DNA of 41,887 nt from Photobacterium alginatilyticum (GCF_009910675.1 NZ_RSEJ01000038.1:5623-47509), one strand, 5' to 3'; positions 1 through 8,528 are shown, counted from the stretch's first letter. Notes: generated by a model from the letters alone, not told the origin. Translations and numbers: made by a program.

Positions 1-234
1 AACTTCGAGTGGCATGTTGCCCTGTCTGATCCACTGCCAGAAGATAACTGGGATGGTTACACAGGCTTCATCCACAACGTGATCTACGAGAACTATCTGA
101 AAGATCACGAAGCACCAGAAGATTGTGAATACTACATGTGTGGTCCACCAATGATGAACGCTGCCGTTATCGGCATGTTGAAAGATCTTGGTGTCGAAGA
201 CGAAAACATCCTGCTGGATGACTTCGGTGGCTAA
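1..234 (+). CDS. nqrF: NqrF C-terminal fragment, Na+-translocating NADH:quinone reductase subunit F
   Basis: This is the last 77 codons of the NADH-oxidising subunit of Na+-NQR; the gene begins outside the window. The visible part is the end of the ferredoxin-reductase-like NAD(H)-binding domain, with the CGPPMM motif and the C-terminal LLDDFGG expected of NqrF. In the intact protein a 2Fe-2S domain and an FAD domain lie upstream. NqrF passes electrons from NADH into the membrane complex that pumps sodium. apbE and nqrM, needed to mature the complex, follow on the same strand. An intrinsic terminator lies just after the stop, so they may have their own promoter. Confidence 0.96.
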   Translation, partial: NFEWHVALSDPLPEDNWDGYTGFIHNVIYENYLKDHEAPEDCEYYMCGPPMMNAAVIGMLKDLGVEDENILLDDFGG

Positions 235-258
235 TAAGCTGCACCGCTAGAAGAAATT

Positions 259-287
259 GGCTGATCCGGTTTGGGTCAGCCTTTTTT
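259..287 (+). terminator. Intrinsic terminator after nqrF
   Basis: A GGCTGA / TCAGCC stem with an 11-nt loop is followed directly by six T. It sits 25 bases past the nqrF stop and would end the nqr operon. Confidence 0.8.
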
Positions 288-397
288 CGTAAACAGTATA
301 GAAAACGTTTTTTATTGTGGTCATAACAACGGCTGCGCCAGTCAGGTGAAGCGATGACCCTAATAAAAAGTGACCCGTTGAAATCGAGAGTTGTTGA

Positions 398-1420
398 ATG
401 AAGATGTTTCTACGCAAGGCAATAATGCTGTTTGTCTTTGCTGTCACCCTGTCGGCATGCAGTGATCAGCGTGAATTGATCCACTTAAATGGATCGACGA
501 TGGGAACCTATTACTCAATCAAACTGATCAAGCAGGAGGGGCTACCAGATAGTAGCGTCATACAGACAGAGATCGATCGCCGCCTCGAGCTGGTCAACGA
601 TCAAATGTCGACTTACCGCAAGCACTCTGAGCTTAGCCAGTTCAACCAGCATCAGAGCAACCAGCCGTTTGAAGTGTCTGCCGATACTGCCAAGGTTATT
701 GCTGAGGCGATCCGCCTGGCCAAGTTGACGGATGGTGCGCTTGATGTGACTGTCGGCCCGGTGGTTAATCTATGGAGCTTCGGACCGGAAGCACGTCCGG
801 AAAAAACGCCGACGGATGAAGAGCTGGCTGCACGCCGTGACATCGTGGGTATCGAGCACTTGTCGGTCGCTGGCAATACGCTGACGAAAAAAATTCCAGA
901 GCTGTATGTTGATCTGTCTTCGATTGCCAAAGGCTTTGGGGTAGACGTTGTTGCCGGTTACTTCGATGAGCTGAATGTTGTTGATTACATGGTTGAAATT
1001 GGCGGAGAGCTCACTATGCAGGGCAATAACGTTAAGGGCAAGCCTTGGCGTATTGCTATCGAGAAACCGACTGATGACGGTAGCCGAGCGGTACAGGAAA
1101 TCATTGAACCGGGTGACATGGCTGTGGCAACATCGGGTGATTATCGCAATTACTTCGAGGAAGACGGCGTGCGTTATTCGCACCTGATCGATCCGAAGAC
1201 GTGCAAACCGATCACTAACCGGGTTGTATCGGTAACGGTTCTCCATCCATCGAGCATGACTGCTGATGCGCTGGCAACAGCATTTTCTGTGATGGGAGAA
1301 GAAAAGTCACTGGAGCTGGCACAGCAAGAGAGTTTGCCGGTGTTGCTGGTTGTTAAAACCGAACAGGGCTACAAAGAGTATACCTCGGATGCCTTTGTTC
1401 CTTATTTGCAGAAGAAGTAG
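398..1420 (+). CDS. apbE: ApbE, FAD:protein FMN transferase (flavinylates Na+-NQR)
   Basis: A periplasmic lipoprotein of 340 residues, normal for the family. It uses FAD to attach FMN covalently to threonines of target proteins, classically NqrB and NqrC. The N-terminus is a lipoprotein signal with lipobox LSAC, so Cys21 is the lipidated residue. Family motifs follow in order: NGSTMGTYY, GALDVTVGPVVNLWSFGP, VDLSSIAKGFGVD, EIGGEL and the late SHLIDPKT. The position directly behind nqrF and before nqrM supports a role in Na+-NQR assembly. The start is the first ATG giving a complete signal peptide; the ribosome site in front of it is weak. Confidence 0.96.
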   Translation: MKMFLRKAIMLFVFAVTLSACSDQRELIHLNGSTMGTYYSIKLIKQEGLPDSSVIQTEIDRRLELVNDQMSTYRKHSELSQFNQHQSNQPFEVSADTAKVIAEAIRLAKLTDGALDVTVGPVVNLWSFGPEARPEKTPTDEELAARRDIVGIEHLSVAGNTLTKKIPELYVDLSSIAKGFGVDVVAGYFDELNVVDYMVEIGGELTMQGNNVKGKPWRIAIEKPTDDGSRAVQEIIEPGDMAVATSGDYRNYFEEDGVRYSHLIDPKTCKPITNRVVSVTVLHPSSMTADALATAFSVMGEEKSLELAQQESLPVLLVVKTEQGYKEYTSDAFVPYLQKK

Positions 1421-1429
1421 AGAGTTATC

Positions 1430-1651
1430 ATGGTCGTATATCTAACCACGTTTGCTGTCTTTTTGCTGGTTATCGTAGCCATGGCTGTGGGCTACATTTT
1501 CCAGCGTAAAACGGTGAGCGGAAGCTGTGGCGGTCTTGACGGTATCGGGATTGCCAAAGAGTGTGATTGCCCGGAACCGTGTGACGCCCGTAAAAAGCGC
1601 GAGGCACGTGAAGCAAGACATGCAGAGTGGAAGAAAAATCAGATCATCTGA
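1430..1651 (+). CDS. nqrM: NqrM, Na+-NQR maturation factor (DUF539)
   Basis: A 73-residue membrane protein needed to assemble active Na+-NQR, thought to deliver iron to the Cys-ligated site between NqrD and NqrE. It has one N-terminal membrane helix (about residues 3-23) and then a cysteine-rich segment with Cys33, Cys45, Cys47 and Cys51 in the pattern GSCGG...ECDCPEPC, which is diagnostic for the family. The tail is highly charged. It starts nine bases after apbE and is surely co-transcribed with it. Confidence 0.95.
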   Translation: MVVYLTTFAVFLLVIVAMAVGYIFQRKTVSGSCGGLDGIGIAKECDCPEPCDARKKREAREARHAEWKKNQII

Positions 1652-1674
1652 TTCCTATCCACCCGAGCCACTAG

Positions 1675-1703
1675 AAAAAGCCTGAGCATGCTCAGGCTTT
1701 TTT
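1675..1703 (+). terminator. Bidirectional terminator between nqrM and the GGDEF regulator
   Basis: The perfect palindrome AGCCTGAGCATGCTCAGGCT has A residues on its left and six T on its right. It lies between convergent genes and could serve both. Confidence 0.85.
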
Positions 1704-1722
1704 ATGGCAGGCAGACGGTAAA

Positions 1723-2955
1723 CTAAATACTCTGGGCAACCTGTATTTGGTTCCTGCCACTTTCCTTGGCCCGGTAGAGATAGCTATCGGCAGTCTTGAG
1801 CAGGTCGCTAAGGGACTGGTTACCACTTACGGTGCCAATGCTGATTGTGACATTAAGCGTTGAGTTCTGATAGATAATATCCAAGCCATCGATGGACTGC
1901 CGTAACGCCTCCAGCCGGCTGGTGAACAGCTCAAAGTCTCCGCAGCTCAGAATGCAGAATTCTTCGCCGCCAAAGCGCGCGACAATGTCATCGGGAAAAT
2001 GTTGCTGCAGTTGCTGACTGACCTGGATCAGCACTTCATCTCCGGCATCATGGCCGTATGTATCATTGACCTTTTTGAAAAAGTCGATATCAACCATGGC
2101 AATATTGCGAAATTCGCAACGGTCCTGGCTGCAGCTGTGATTGAAGAAGTAACGCCGGTTCCAAAGCCCGGTCAGTGAGTCCTGGTTGGCCATGCGATAC
2201 AGTTTGTCAGCGGTATCCTTCATATTCAGGATATGGTGAATGCGGCAGTAGAGCTCTTCCTGATTAAATGGCTTTTTAAGGAAATCATTGGCGCCTGCTT
2301 TAAGAAACAGGGCTGTCATTGCATCGTCGTTACTGCCTGAAAGGCCGAGTATGGCAAGCTGGTTACGGCTGTACTGCTGGCGGATTTCCCGAACCATAGT
2401 GATCCCGTCTTTTTCAGGCATGTCATGATCGGTGATGATCAGGCTGATGTCAGGGTGTTGTTCCAGTTGCGTAATTGCCTCCTGGCCGTGGCAGGCTTCT
2501 ATGACCTCGAGGTTTTGCCGCCTTAGCAGGTTGACCAAATGGTGACGGACGGTGGCAGAATCTTCCACCACCATGGTTTTGTGCTGATCATTGGCCTCAA
2601 GTCGCTGCAATAGCGGAATGAGGTAAGAGACAGAAGCCGGACTGTCTTTCAGCAGGTAGTCGATAACGCCCTTGGACAGAACGGTATCGCGGATCTGCGT
2701 GCTGAATTGCGCTGTTAGCACAATGACCTTAAGGTTTTGGCTCAAGACGAGATCAATGATTTCCCCGTCCTGACCATCCGGGAGGCAGTAGTCGAGTACA
2801 GTACAGAGAAAGTCTTTCTGCGCCGAAAGGATTTCTCTGGCCTGAGCAATAGTTTCGGCAAATACGGGCTCAAAACCTGCCTGTGTTAGCTGGATGTTGA
2901 GGTAATTTCGAAAGGCTCTGCTGTCTTCTACGACAAGGATTTTATATACCGACAT
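1723..2955 (-). CDS. Response regulator with two REC domains and a GGDEF domain (diguanylate cyclase)
   Basis: A 410-residue cytoplasmic regulator predicted to make c-di-GMP in response to phosphorylation. REC1 (about 5-118) has KILVVEDS and Asp55/Asp60 in LDYCLPDGQDG. REC2 (about 127-245) has MVVEDS and ITDHDMPEKDG with Asp176/Asp178. The GGDEF domain (about 255-405) has DIDFFKKVNDTYGHDAGDE and an active-site GGEEF at 329-333, so catalysis is likely intact. The inhibitory I-site RxxD is absent: the equivalent residues are FPDD. No partner histidine kinase is adjacent. It is a single-gene unit convergent with nqrM. Confidence 0.93.
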   Translation of the reverse strand: MSVYKILVVEDSRAFRNYLNIQLTQAGFEPVFAETIAQAREILSAQKDFLCTVLDYCLPDGQDGEIIDLVLSQNLKVIVLTAQFSTQIRDTVLSKGVIDYLLKDSPASVSYLIPLLQRLEANDQHKTMVVEDSATVRHHLVNLLRRQNLEVIEACHGQEAITQLEQHPDISLIITDHDMPEKDGITMVREIRQQYSRNQLAILGLSGSNDDAMTALFLKAGANDFLKKPFNQEELYCRIHHILNMKDTADKLYRMANQDSLTGLWNRRYFFNHSCSQDRCEFRNIAMVDIDFFKKVNDTYGHDAGDEVLIQVSQQLQQHFPDDIVARFGGEEFCILSCGDFELFTSRLEALRQSIDGLDIIYQNSTLNVTISIGTVSGNQSLSDLLKTADSYLYRAKESGRNQIQVAQSI

Positions 2956-3111
2956 TATTATTCCTTTACCCGATAGTGCAGGTCGTTACAGCTATCCTTG
3001 TGATTTTGTTTATTGAGTAATAGCATTTTTACGCCCTCAGCGGCAACACAAGATGCGCATAATTGTGCTGCGACGGGAGTAATCCTGGCCGTTTGTCTCA
3101 GATTCTGGCAA

Positions 3112-3127
3112 CTGTATAAAAAAACAG
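3112..3127 (+). promoter_or_regulatory. LexA (SOS) box upstream of dinB
   Basis: CTGTATAAAAAAACAG fits the CTG-N10-CAG LexA consensus with an AT-rich centre. It lies just upstream of a perfect TATAAT and about 65 bases before the dinB start, so SOS control of dinB is expected. Confidence 0.85.
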
Positions 3128-3130
3128 TGG

Positions 3131-3136
3131 TATAAT
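3131..3136 (+). promoter_or_regulatory. -10 element of the dinB promoter
   Basis: A perfect TATAAT lies three bases after the LexA box. No good -35 is visible at standard spacing. LexA bound here would block polymerase. Confidence 0.6.
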
Positions 3137-3190
3137 GGATGTATCCAGCGTGAGAGATTTCAATACTGAAGCCGTTAATTTCAGAGAGCT

Positions 3191-4288
3191 ATGCCGCAGC
3201 CAAATGTCATACCCGCCCCCACTGCTACAGTGCAGCGTAAAATTATCCATGTCGATATGGATTGCTTTTTCGCCGCCGTTGAGATGCGTGATAACCCGGA
3301 TCTGAAGAATAAGCCGATAGCTATCGGGGGACGTTCGGAGCAGCGTGGGGTGCTGAGTACCTGTAACTATCTGGCTCGCCAGTATGGAGTCAGATCAGCT
3401 ATGCCGACAGCACAGGCGATGAAGTTGTGTCCGCACCTGACGCTTGTTGCCGGGCGGATGGGAGTATATCGCGAGGTATCGAAGCAAATCCGGGCAATCT
3501 TTCAGCGCTACACTGATAAAATTGAGCCCCTTTCGCTGGATGAGGCCTACCTGGATGTTACCGAATGTGAGGTGATGCATGGTTCGGCGACACTGATTGC
3601 TCAGGATATCCGCCGGGCAATCAGGGAAGAGCTGGATCTGACGGCGTCAGCTGGCATCGCACCTGTCAAGTTCATTGCCAAGATAGCATCGGATCTGAAC
3701 AAGCCCGATGGCCAGTATGTAGTTACGCCTGACGATATCCCCGATTTTGTTGCTAATCTGAAGCTGGAGAAGATCCCGGGGGTTGGCAAGGTCACTATCC
3801 AGAAGCTACATGAAAAGGGGTTGTATATCGGCAGGGATGTCCAGGAGTATGATCGGCATTTGCTGCTGCAGCAGTTCGGTAAATTTGGTCAGTCTCTGTG
3901 GTCGCGGGCGCACGGGATCGATAATCGTGAAATTGTGGTTGAGCGCGAGCGCAAGTCGGTAGGTGTCGAGCGGACTTTTTCGAAGAATATCATCAGCTAT
4001 GAGCAGTGTTGGCAGGTTGTCGAGGCGTTGTATCCCGAGCTGGAAAAACGTCTCAGGAAGGTGCGGCCGGAACTCAATATTGCCAAACAGGGGATTAAGG
4101 TTAAGTTTGCCGATTTTCAGCAGACAACAGTGGAGCACAGCCAGCCCAAGCTGGATAAGGCCCAGTTTGTCGGCCTGCTCAACGAGGCGTTGACCCGGCA
4201 GAAGGATAGGGAGATCAGGCTGATAGGGCTAAGTGTCGGGCTTGAACAAGGGCTCAGGGCACAGCAGCTCTCTTTCGAGGGTTTTTAG
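3191..4288 (+). CDS. dinB: DinB, DNA polymerase IV (Y family)
   Basis: Error-prone translesion polymerase. The Y-family palm starts with KIIHVDMDCFFAAVE (metal-binding Asp22 and Asp24), followed by the catalytic SLDEAYLDVT (Asp117, Glu118), a helix-hairpin-helix at IPGVGKVTIQKL and the little-finger domain. The C-terminal QLSFEGF resembles a beta-clamp binding tail. The ATG chosen gives about 15 more residues before RKIIHVDMD than the Escherichia coli protein; it is preceded by AGAGAG. An in-frame GTG at 3230 would give the short form but has no ribosome site. The LexA box upstream supports SOS control. Confidence 0.96.
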   Translation: MPQPNVIPAPTATVQRKIIHVDMDCFFAAVEMRDNPDLKNKPIAIGGRSEQRGVLSTCNYLARQYGVRSAMPTAQAMKLCPHLTLVAGRMGVYREVSKQIRAIFQRYTDKIEPLSLDEAYLDVTECEVMHGSATLIAQDIRRAIREELDLTASAGIAPVKFIAKIASDLNKPDGQYVVTPDDIPDFVANLKLEKIPGVGKVTIQKLHEKGLYIGRDVQEYDRHLLLQQFGKFGQSLWSRAHGIDNREIVVERERKSVGVERTFSKNIISYEQCWQVVEALYPELEKRLRKVRPELNIAKQGIKVKFADFQQTTVEHSQPKLDKAQFVGLLNEALTRQKDREIRLIGLSVGLEQGLRAQQLSFEGF

Positions 4289-4298
4289 TGACAAAAAA

Positions 4299-4329
4299 GC
4301 GAGCCTCTATTGCTAGAGACTCGCCTTTT
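4299..4329. terminator. Bidirectional terminator between dinB and pepD
   Basis: An 11-bp stem with one mismatch (GCGAGCCTCTA / TAGAGACTCGC, loop TTGC) has six A on the left and CTTTT on the right. It serves the convergent genes dinB and pepD. Confidence 0.8.
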
Positions 4330-4347
4330 ATTAAACGGATCTTGTCA

Positions 4348-5805
4348 TTACTTAACCGGAATTGCCTTCAGGATAGCAACCATCTGTTCCCAGAACAGAC
4401 CTACCGTTTCAATGTTCACTTTCTCGTCTGGCGAGTGCGGGAACTTGATTGTCGGGCCGAAGGAGATCATATCCATATTCGGGTACGGTTCTTTGAACAG
4501 ACCGCACTCTAGGCCGGCGTGGATCACCATGATATTCGGTGTTCTGCCGTAGATGTTCTTGTACGTTTCGCGGAACAGGTGCATCACTTCTGAGTCTGCA
4601 TCTGGTTTCCAGCCTGGGTAGGCACCAGAGAATTCGCACTGGGCACCGGCCAGCTCGGCAACGGCCTTAAGCATGCCTTCTACATTACTGCGACCAGAGT
4701 CGATCAGTGAGCGGATCAGACAAAGAATAGTGATTTTGTCAGCGTCGGTGGTAATAACACCGACGTTTAGTGAGGTCTCAACCACACCTTCGATGTCATC
4801 ACTCATGCGGAGCACACCGTTCGGGCAGGCATTCAGTACCGCATAGACACGCTTCTGCGCTGTTTCGGTCAGTACGTCAGCAGGCAGTTCTGCAGGCTCG
4901 ACAAACAGGTTGATGTCGGTTTCGACCTTGCCCAGTTCAGCAGTCAGAATTGACTGGTAGTGGGTGAATAGCTCGTTTAGCTTGTCAACGTTGGCAGCCG
5001 GTAGTGTCGCCAGGGCAAAGGCTTCACGTGGGATTGCATTACGCAGGCTACCGCCGGTCAGGCTAGTCAGACGCAAGCCAAGCTCTTCAGCGTGGGCAAA
5101 CAGGAAGCGACCCAGCAGTTTGTTGGCATTGCCACGGCCGGTGTGAATGTCACAGCCAGAGTGACCGCCTTTCAGGCCTTTGATCACCAGTTTAACTGCT
5201 GCATGTTCAGCCGGTACTGTCTCACGCTCAATATCCAGCGTGATTGAACCGTCGACGCCGCCAGCACAGCCCATGTACACTTCACCCTCTTGCTCAGAGT
5301 CTGTGTTCAATAGGATGTCGCCTTCCAGCCAACCTTCTTCCAGGCCGAATGCACCTGTCATACCGGCTTCTTCATCGATAGTCAGCAGGACTTCCAACGG
5401 ACCGTGCTCAACATTTTTTGCAGCCAGCACAGCCAGACATGCGGCCATACCCATGCCGTTGTCAGCACCTAGGGTCGTGCCCTTGGCTGTAACCCATTCG
5501 CCGTCAATGTAAGGCAGAATCGGATCTTCTGTGAATTCGTGTTCAGTGTCTTCATTTTTCTGCGGCACCATATCAATGTGGGCTTGCAGAACAACACCTT
5601 TACGGTCTTCCATGCCCGGAGTCGCAGGCTTTTTGATAAAGACGTTACCGACCGCATCACGACGTACTTCTAGCCCTTCACCTTCGGCAAATTTGATGAT
5701 GTGCTGAGCGAGTAGCTCTTCATGCTTTGAAGGGTGGGGAATTGAACAGATTTGATCGAAGAATTGCCACACAGGTTGCGGTGACAGTTGACTGATTTCA
5801 GACAC
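4348..5805 (-). CDS. pepD: PepD, cytosol nonspecific dipeptidase (aminoacyl-histidine dipeptidase)
   Basis: A zinc metallopeptidase of family M20 that cleaves many dipeptides, including carnosine-like Xaa-His, for amino acid recycling. It has 485 residues, the usual length. Visible motifs are LQAHIDMVP (His76, Asp78), TTLGADNGMG (bridging Asp115) and TIDEEAGMTGAFG (Glu145 and Glu146). The N-terminal SPQP..F..IC.IPHPS..EE closely matches E. coli PepD. Translation starts at a GTG with a good AAGGGAGA seven bases upstream. It is monocistronic between two minus-strand stops. Confidence 0.96.
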   Translation of the reverse strand: MSEISQLSPQPVWQFFDQICSIPHPSKHEELLAQHIIKFAEGEGLEVRRDAVGNVFIKKPATPGMEDRKGVVLQAHIDMVPQKNEDTEHEFTEDPILPYIDGEWVTAKGTTLGADNGMGMAACLAVLAAKNVEHGPLEVLLTIDEEAGMTGAFGLEEGWLEGDILLNTDSEQEGEVYMGCAGGVDGSITLDIERETVPAEHAAVKLVIKGLKGGHSGCDIHTGRGNANKLLGRFLFAHAEELGLRLTSLTGGSLRNAIPREAFALATLPAANVDKLNELFTHYQSILTAELGKVETDINLFVEPAELPADVLTETAQKRVYAVLNACPNGVLRMSDDIEGVVETSLNVGVITTDADKITILCLIRSLIDSGRSNVEGMLKAVAELAGAQCEFSGAYPGWKPDADSEVMHLFRETYKNIYGRTPNIMVIHAGLECGLFKEPYPNMDMISFGPTIKFPHSPDEKVNIETVGLFWEQMVAILKAIPVK

Positions 5806-5936
5806 AGCAGTCTCCCTTATAAACTATTGGGCTTGAGCGATTCACTAGCTGAATATTGGCCAATGAACTATTTTATCTAGCAGAATAAACTATCGCGATT
5901 GCTTCAAGGATACCACTGTGTCTGAAACGTGGACAG

Positions 5937-7580
5937 TTAAATCTTAAATTGCGAAATATGGGCATTAAGATTGTGACCGCTCGCAAGAAGTTGCTCACTG
6001 GCAGCTGATATTTGCTCTCCTTGCTGAACGGTTTTTTGGCTGTGTTCCGTTAGCTGGGCAAGGTTGCTGTTGATCGCTTCGGCCGCCTGGGTTTGCTGGG
6101 TGCTGGCGTCGGCAATATGCTGGTTGAACTCACGGATAGTGGTGATCTGCTCGCCGATGGTAGTCAGCGTCCGGGCAACGTCATCGGCATGCCTGGCGGT
6201 GCTGGCAGATTGCTCTCGGGTTTGCACCAGGGCTTCACTGACCTCTATAGCCCGGGCCTGGAGGCTATCAATGATTTCTTCGATTTCGTTGGTGCTGGCC
6301 TGGGTGCGGGTCGCCAGGGTACGTACCTCGTCGGCAACCACGGCAAAGCCTCGGCCCTGTTCGCCGGCTCGGGCGGCTTCGATAGCGGCATTGAGCGCCA
6401 GCAGGTTAGTCTGGTCGGCAATGCCCCGGATCACGTCGAGCACCGAGCCGATGGTTTGCGAGTCTTTGGCCAGTGCCTGGGCACTGGTATCGGTATTATC
6501 TAACAGGCTGAGCAGAGCATGCATCTCAGCAGATGAGTTTGAGACAACAGAAATACTGGTTTTGCTCTGCTGGTGGGCATCCATGGCGGCCTCTGCTGCC
6601 TGACGTGCCGACTGCGATACCTGCTGGTTACTGGTATGAAGCTGAAGCATGGCGGCGGTCACGCTGTCGACGCCTTTATGCGACTCTGTTGCGCTGTTGA
6701 CTGTGTGGGTCGCGACGGCATTGAGCTGGGTGGAGGTAGAGCTGATTTGTTCGCTGACAGGGGAGATGTCCTTCAGCATAATGCTGATCCTGCCGGCGAA
6801 GGTGTTGTAGGCTCGGGCAAGGCGGCTAAGCTCGTCATTACCATGGCTGGGAAGGCGGAGTGTCAGGTCGCCATCGCCTTCGGCAATATCCTGCATGGCC
6901 GAGAGAGTCTCTTCACAAGGGGCGGTGATGGAGCGGCCAATCGACCATGCCATCACAAACATAATGGATAACGAGCCCAGCAGGATCAGCCCGAGCTGTT
7001 TCATTTCGGCATAAAACTGGGCCTGGACGTCGTCGACATAGATGCCCGAGCCGATAACCCATCCCCATGGCTGGAATCCTTTGACATAGGAAATCTTCTC
7101 TACCGGGACTTCTGATCCGGGTTTTTCCCAGTAGTAGTCAACAAAACCGGCATCCTGTTGCTTGACCACAGCGACCATGTTCAAAAACAGCGGGTTACCG
7201 TGCGGGTCTTTAAAACCTGAGAGGTTCTTGCCGTCCAATGAGGGCTTGAAGGGGTGCATGACCATGTTAGGTGTCATGTCGTTGATCCAGAAATAGTCTT
7301 TTTCTTCATACCGGAGAGAGGCGATTGCCTGCTTGGCTTGCTGTTGGGCATCGGCACGACTTAACACGCCTTGTTGTTCCTGTTGGTAATAATAGTGAAA
7401 CAGACTGTGGGCAGACTCGACGAGGTGGCGGGTTTTAAGGCGTTTCTGCTCCAGCATGCTTGACTGGTAATTGGAAGCGAAAAGAAGCAGAGGGATGAGG
7501 GACAGTACCGTGATGGTGATCCCCAGTAGATAAAGTCGCCGGCTGATAGATAATGCTCTTAGCTTATGTATGATGCCCAT
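5937..7580 (-). CDS. Methyl-accepting chemotaxis protein with periplasmic single Cache domain
   Basis: A transmembrane chemoreceptor of 547 residues. TM1 is at about 16-36. A periplasmic sCache_2-type domain (about 40-185) contains DYFWINDMTPNMVMHP and PWGWVIGSGIYVDDV, a fold that usually binds small organic acids or amino acids. TM2 is about 195-214, then HAMP, then the signalling domain whose hairpin tip holds EAARAGEQGRGFAVVADEVRTLA. There is no CheR-binding pentapeptide at the C-terminus, as in many Vibrio receptors. The frame is open a further 25 codons upstream, but this ATG follows AGGGACAGG and gives a normal N-terminus. The ligand cannot be told from sequence. Confidence 0.93.
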   Translation of the reverse strand: MGIIHKLRALSISRRLYLLGITITVLSLIPLLLFASNYQSSMLEQKRLKTRHLVESAHSLFHYYYQQEQQGVLSRADAQQQAKQAIASLRYEEKDYFWINDMTPNMVMHPFKPSLDGKNLSGFKDPHGNPLFLNMVAVVKQQDAGFVDYYWEKPGSEVPVEKISYVKGFQPWGWVIGSGIYVDDVQAQFYAEMKQLGLILLGSLSIMFVMAWSIGRSITAPCEETLSAMQDIAEGDGDLTLRLPSHGNDELSRLARAYNTFAGRISIMLKDISPVSEQISSTSTQLNAVATHTVNSATESHKGVDSVTAAMLQLHTSNQQVSQSARQAAEAAMDAHQQSKTSISVVSNSSAEMHALLSLLDNTDTSAQALAKDSQTIGSVLDVIRGIADQTNLLALNAAIEAARAGEQGRGFAVVADEVRTLATRTQASTNEIEEIIDSLQARAIEVSEALVQTREQSASTARHADDVARTLTTIGEQITTIREFNQHIADASTQQTQAAEAINSNLAQLTEHSQKTVQQGEQISAASEQLLASGHNLNAHISQFKI

Positions 7581-7782
7581 AACCTGTCCCTGTTTTATTG
7601 TCGTTATTATTTCCCCAGAACCCTTAGGGTATTTTGCGGCGGCATAACAAATCAAGAACTCGGTCGTAACACTTTAGTCGCGAATTGCTTAAATTGTGCA
7701 GTTCGATTCTGTAATAAAATTACAGAAAAAGGAGGCGTTGCGCACACAAAATAAAAAAGTGTGACGAAGTTAAAGAAAATGC

Positions 7783-7811
7783 TTGTAAGTTTATTACGGT
7801 AAGAGTATAGT
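7783..7811 (+). promoter_or_regulatory. Strong sigma-70 promoter of an unannotated transcript
   Basis: TTGTAA, 17 bases, then TATAGT. Transcription would begin near 7818. A TGTGA half-site at 7760-7764 might belong to a CRP site, but its partner half is poor. Confidence 0.65.
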
Positions 7812-7966
7812 TTACCCATCTTCTGGTGAAGACGAGATAACACAGTAAACCGCTCTAGGATGAGCCCGAGGTATCGCCTCCAAGGAACTGAGATTAAGTA
7901 AAGCCCTGATGGCTGAGCACTAAACGTTTTATGTGTTTTGATAACTTAATATTTATGGTGATAAAG

Positions 7967-8056
7967 ATGAAAGCATTCGATTCAATTGCAAACTTTTGGA
8001 ATAACCGTTCTGTGTTCACTGGTAACTTCCAGTACCCGAGCTCTTTCGGCTATTAA
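7967..8056 (+). CDS. 29-residue small protein within the candidate regulatory RNA
   Basis: A complete ATG-to-TAA ORF encoding a peptide that starts MKAFDSIANFWNN and ends YPSSFGY. It is soluble and rich in aromatic residues (Phe, Trp, Tyr) with no membrane segment or signal peptide. A GGTGAT lies five to ten bases before the start and could be a weak ribosome site. Its length equals that recalled for VcdP, the peptide of V. cholerae VcdRP that binds citrate synthase. Being inside a discrete transcript with its own promoter and terminator makes chance unlikely, but coding is not proven. Confidence 0.6.
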   Translation: MKAFDSIANFWNNRSVFTGNFQYPSSFGY

Positions 8057-8174
8057 TTTATGATGTTGTGTCTGAGTCCTAATGGTTCAGGCATGGTGTC
8101 CCGAGCAAGTATTGTTCACCCCCCTTTATTGAGAATTTGGAATATCCGCTTTTCGGCTATTCAAGACATTCTTC

Positions 8175-8204
8175 CGCCACTCCTTATTGGGGTGGCGTTT
8201 TTTT
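8175..8204 (+). terminator. Intrinsic terminator of the small transcript
   Basis: A 9-bp stem CGCCACTCC / GGGGTGGCG (one G.U pair, loop TTATT) is followed by seven T. It is strong and separates the small RNA from the purine permease promoter. Confidence 0.9.
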
Positions 8205-8480
8205 ATCTATCAAATCCCTTATCTTTTGCCGTCAAACCTTGCAGTTTTTAATGTTATAGCGGTGTATTCGATTACATTGCATCTTAGGTAAGAAATTCAT
8301 CATTATCTTGATGCATATTATCGTTTGCGTGCCAGTGAAAAAATTGAAACGGTTAAAAGATCAACATGATACAATAATGTTAAACCAATGAATCATAATG
8401 ATTTTTGTGTTTTAAGGTGTCGGATGGGTTGTTTTTTTATTCGGTTAGACCCGTGTGCTACTGATAGTTGCGTTATTTTC

Positions 8481-8509
8481 TGGAAATTGCTTGCCAAGCG
8501 ACATATAAT
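8481..8509 (+). promoter_or_regulatory. Probable promoter of the purine permease-gpt unit
   Basis: A perfect TATAAT at 8504-8509 has a weak -35 (TGGAAA) 17 bases upstream. The start of transcription would fall near 8516, just before the PurR operator. Confidence 0.5.
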
Positions 8510-8528
8510 CGCCCCCCAAAAATAGACC

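Larger units (their letters stand above)
7818..8204 (+). ncRNA. Candidate dual-function regulatory RNA (VcdRP-like)
   Basis: A well-delimited transcription unit with no annotated gene: promoter TTGTAA-17-TATAGT, a leader with three small hairpins (GCTC/GAGC at 7852-7865, GAGG/CCTC at 7868-7880, AGCC/GGCT at 7902-7914), a 29-codon ORF at 7967-8056, and a strong intrinsic terminator at 8175-8204. C-rich stretches are scattered along it, the strongest being six C at 8119-8124, the kind of single-stranded motif that pairs with Shine-Dalgarno regions. The combination of a sugar-uptake-type regulatory RNA with a 29-residue peptide recalls VcdRP of Vibrio cholerae, known to repress PTS mRNAs and to encode a citrate synthase-binding peptide. 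The homology is inferred from architecture and not from an alignment. Confidence 0.6.

Noticed and set aside
770..1246. Long antisense frame in apbE, and similar antisense frames in ptsI, napA, proB, dapE and proA
   Set aside because: All are mirror frames of strongly conserved genes with no start signals or family features of their own.
7652..7843. 63-codon minus-strand frame at the small RNA promoter
   Set aside because: It runs against the strong promoter and contains no signal peptide or family motif; likely chance in AT-rich DNA.
7840..7970. A known metabolite riboswitch in the leader of the small transcript
   Set aside because: The hairpins do not match the conserved cores of TPP, FMN, c-di-GMP-I, purine, SAM, manganese or magnesium riboswitches as I know them.
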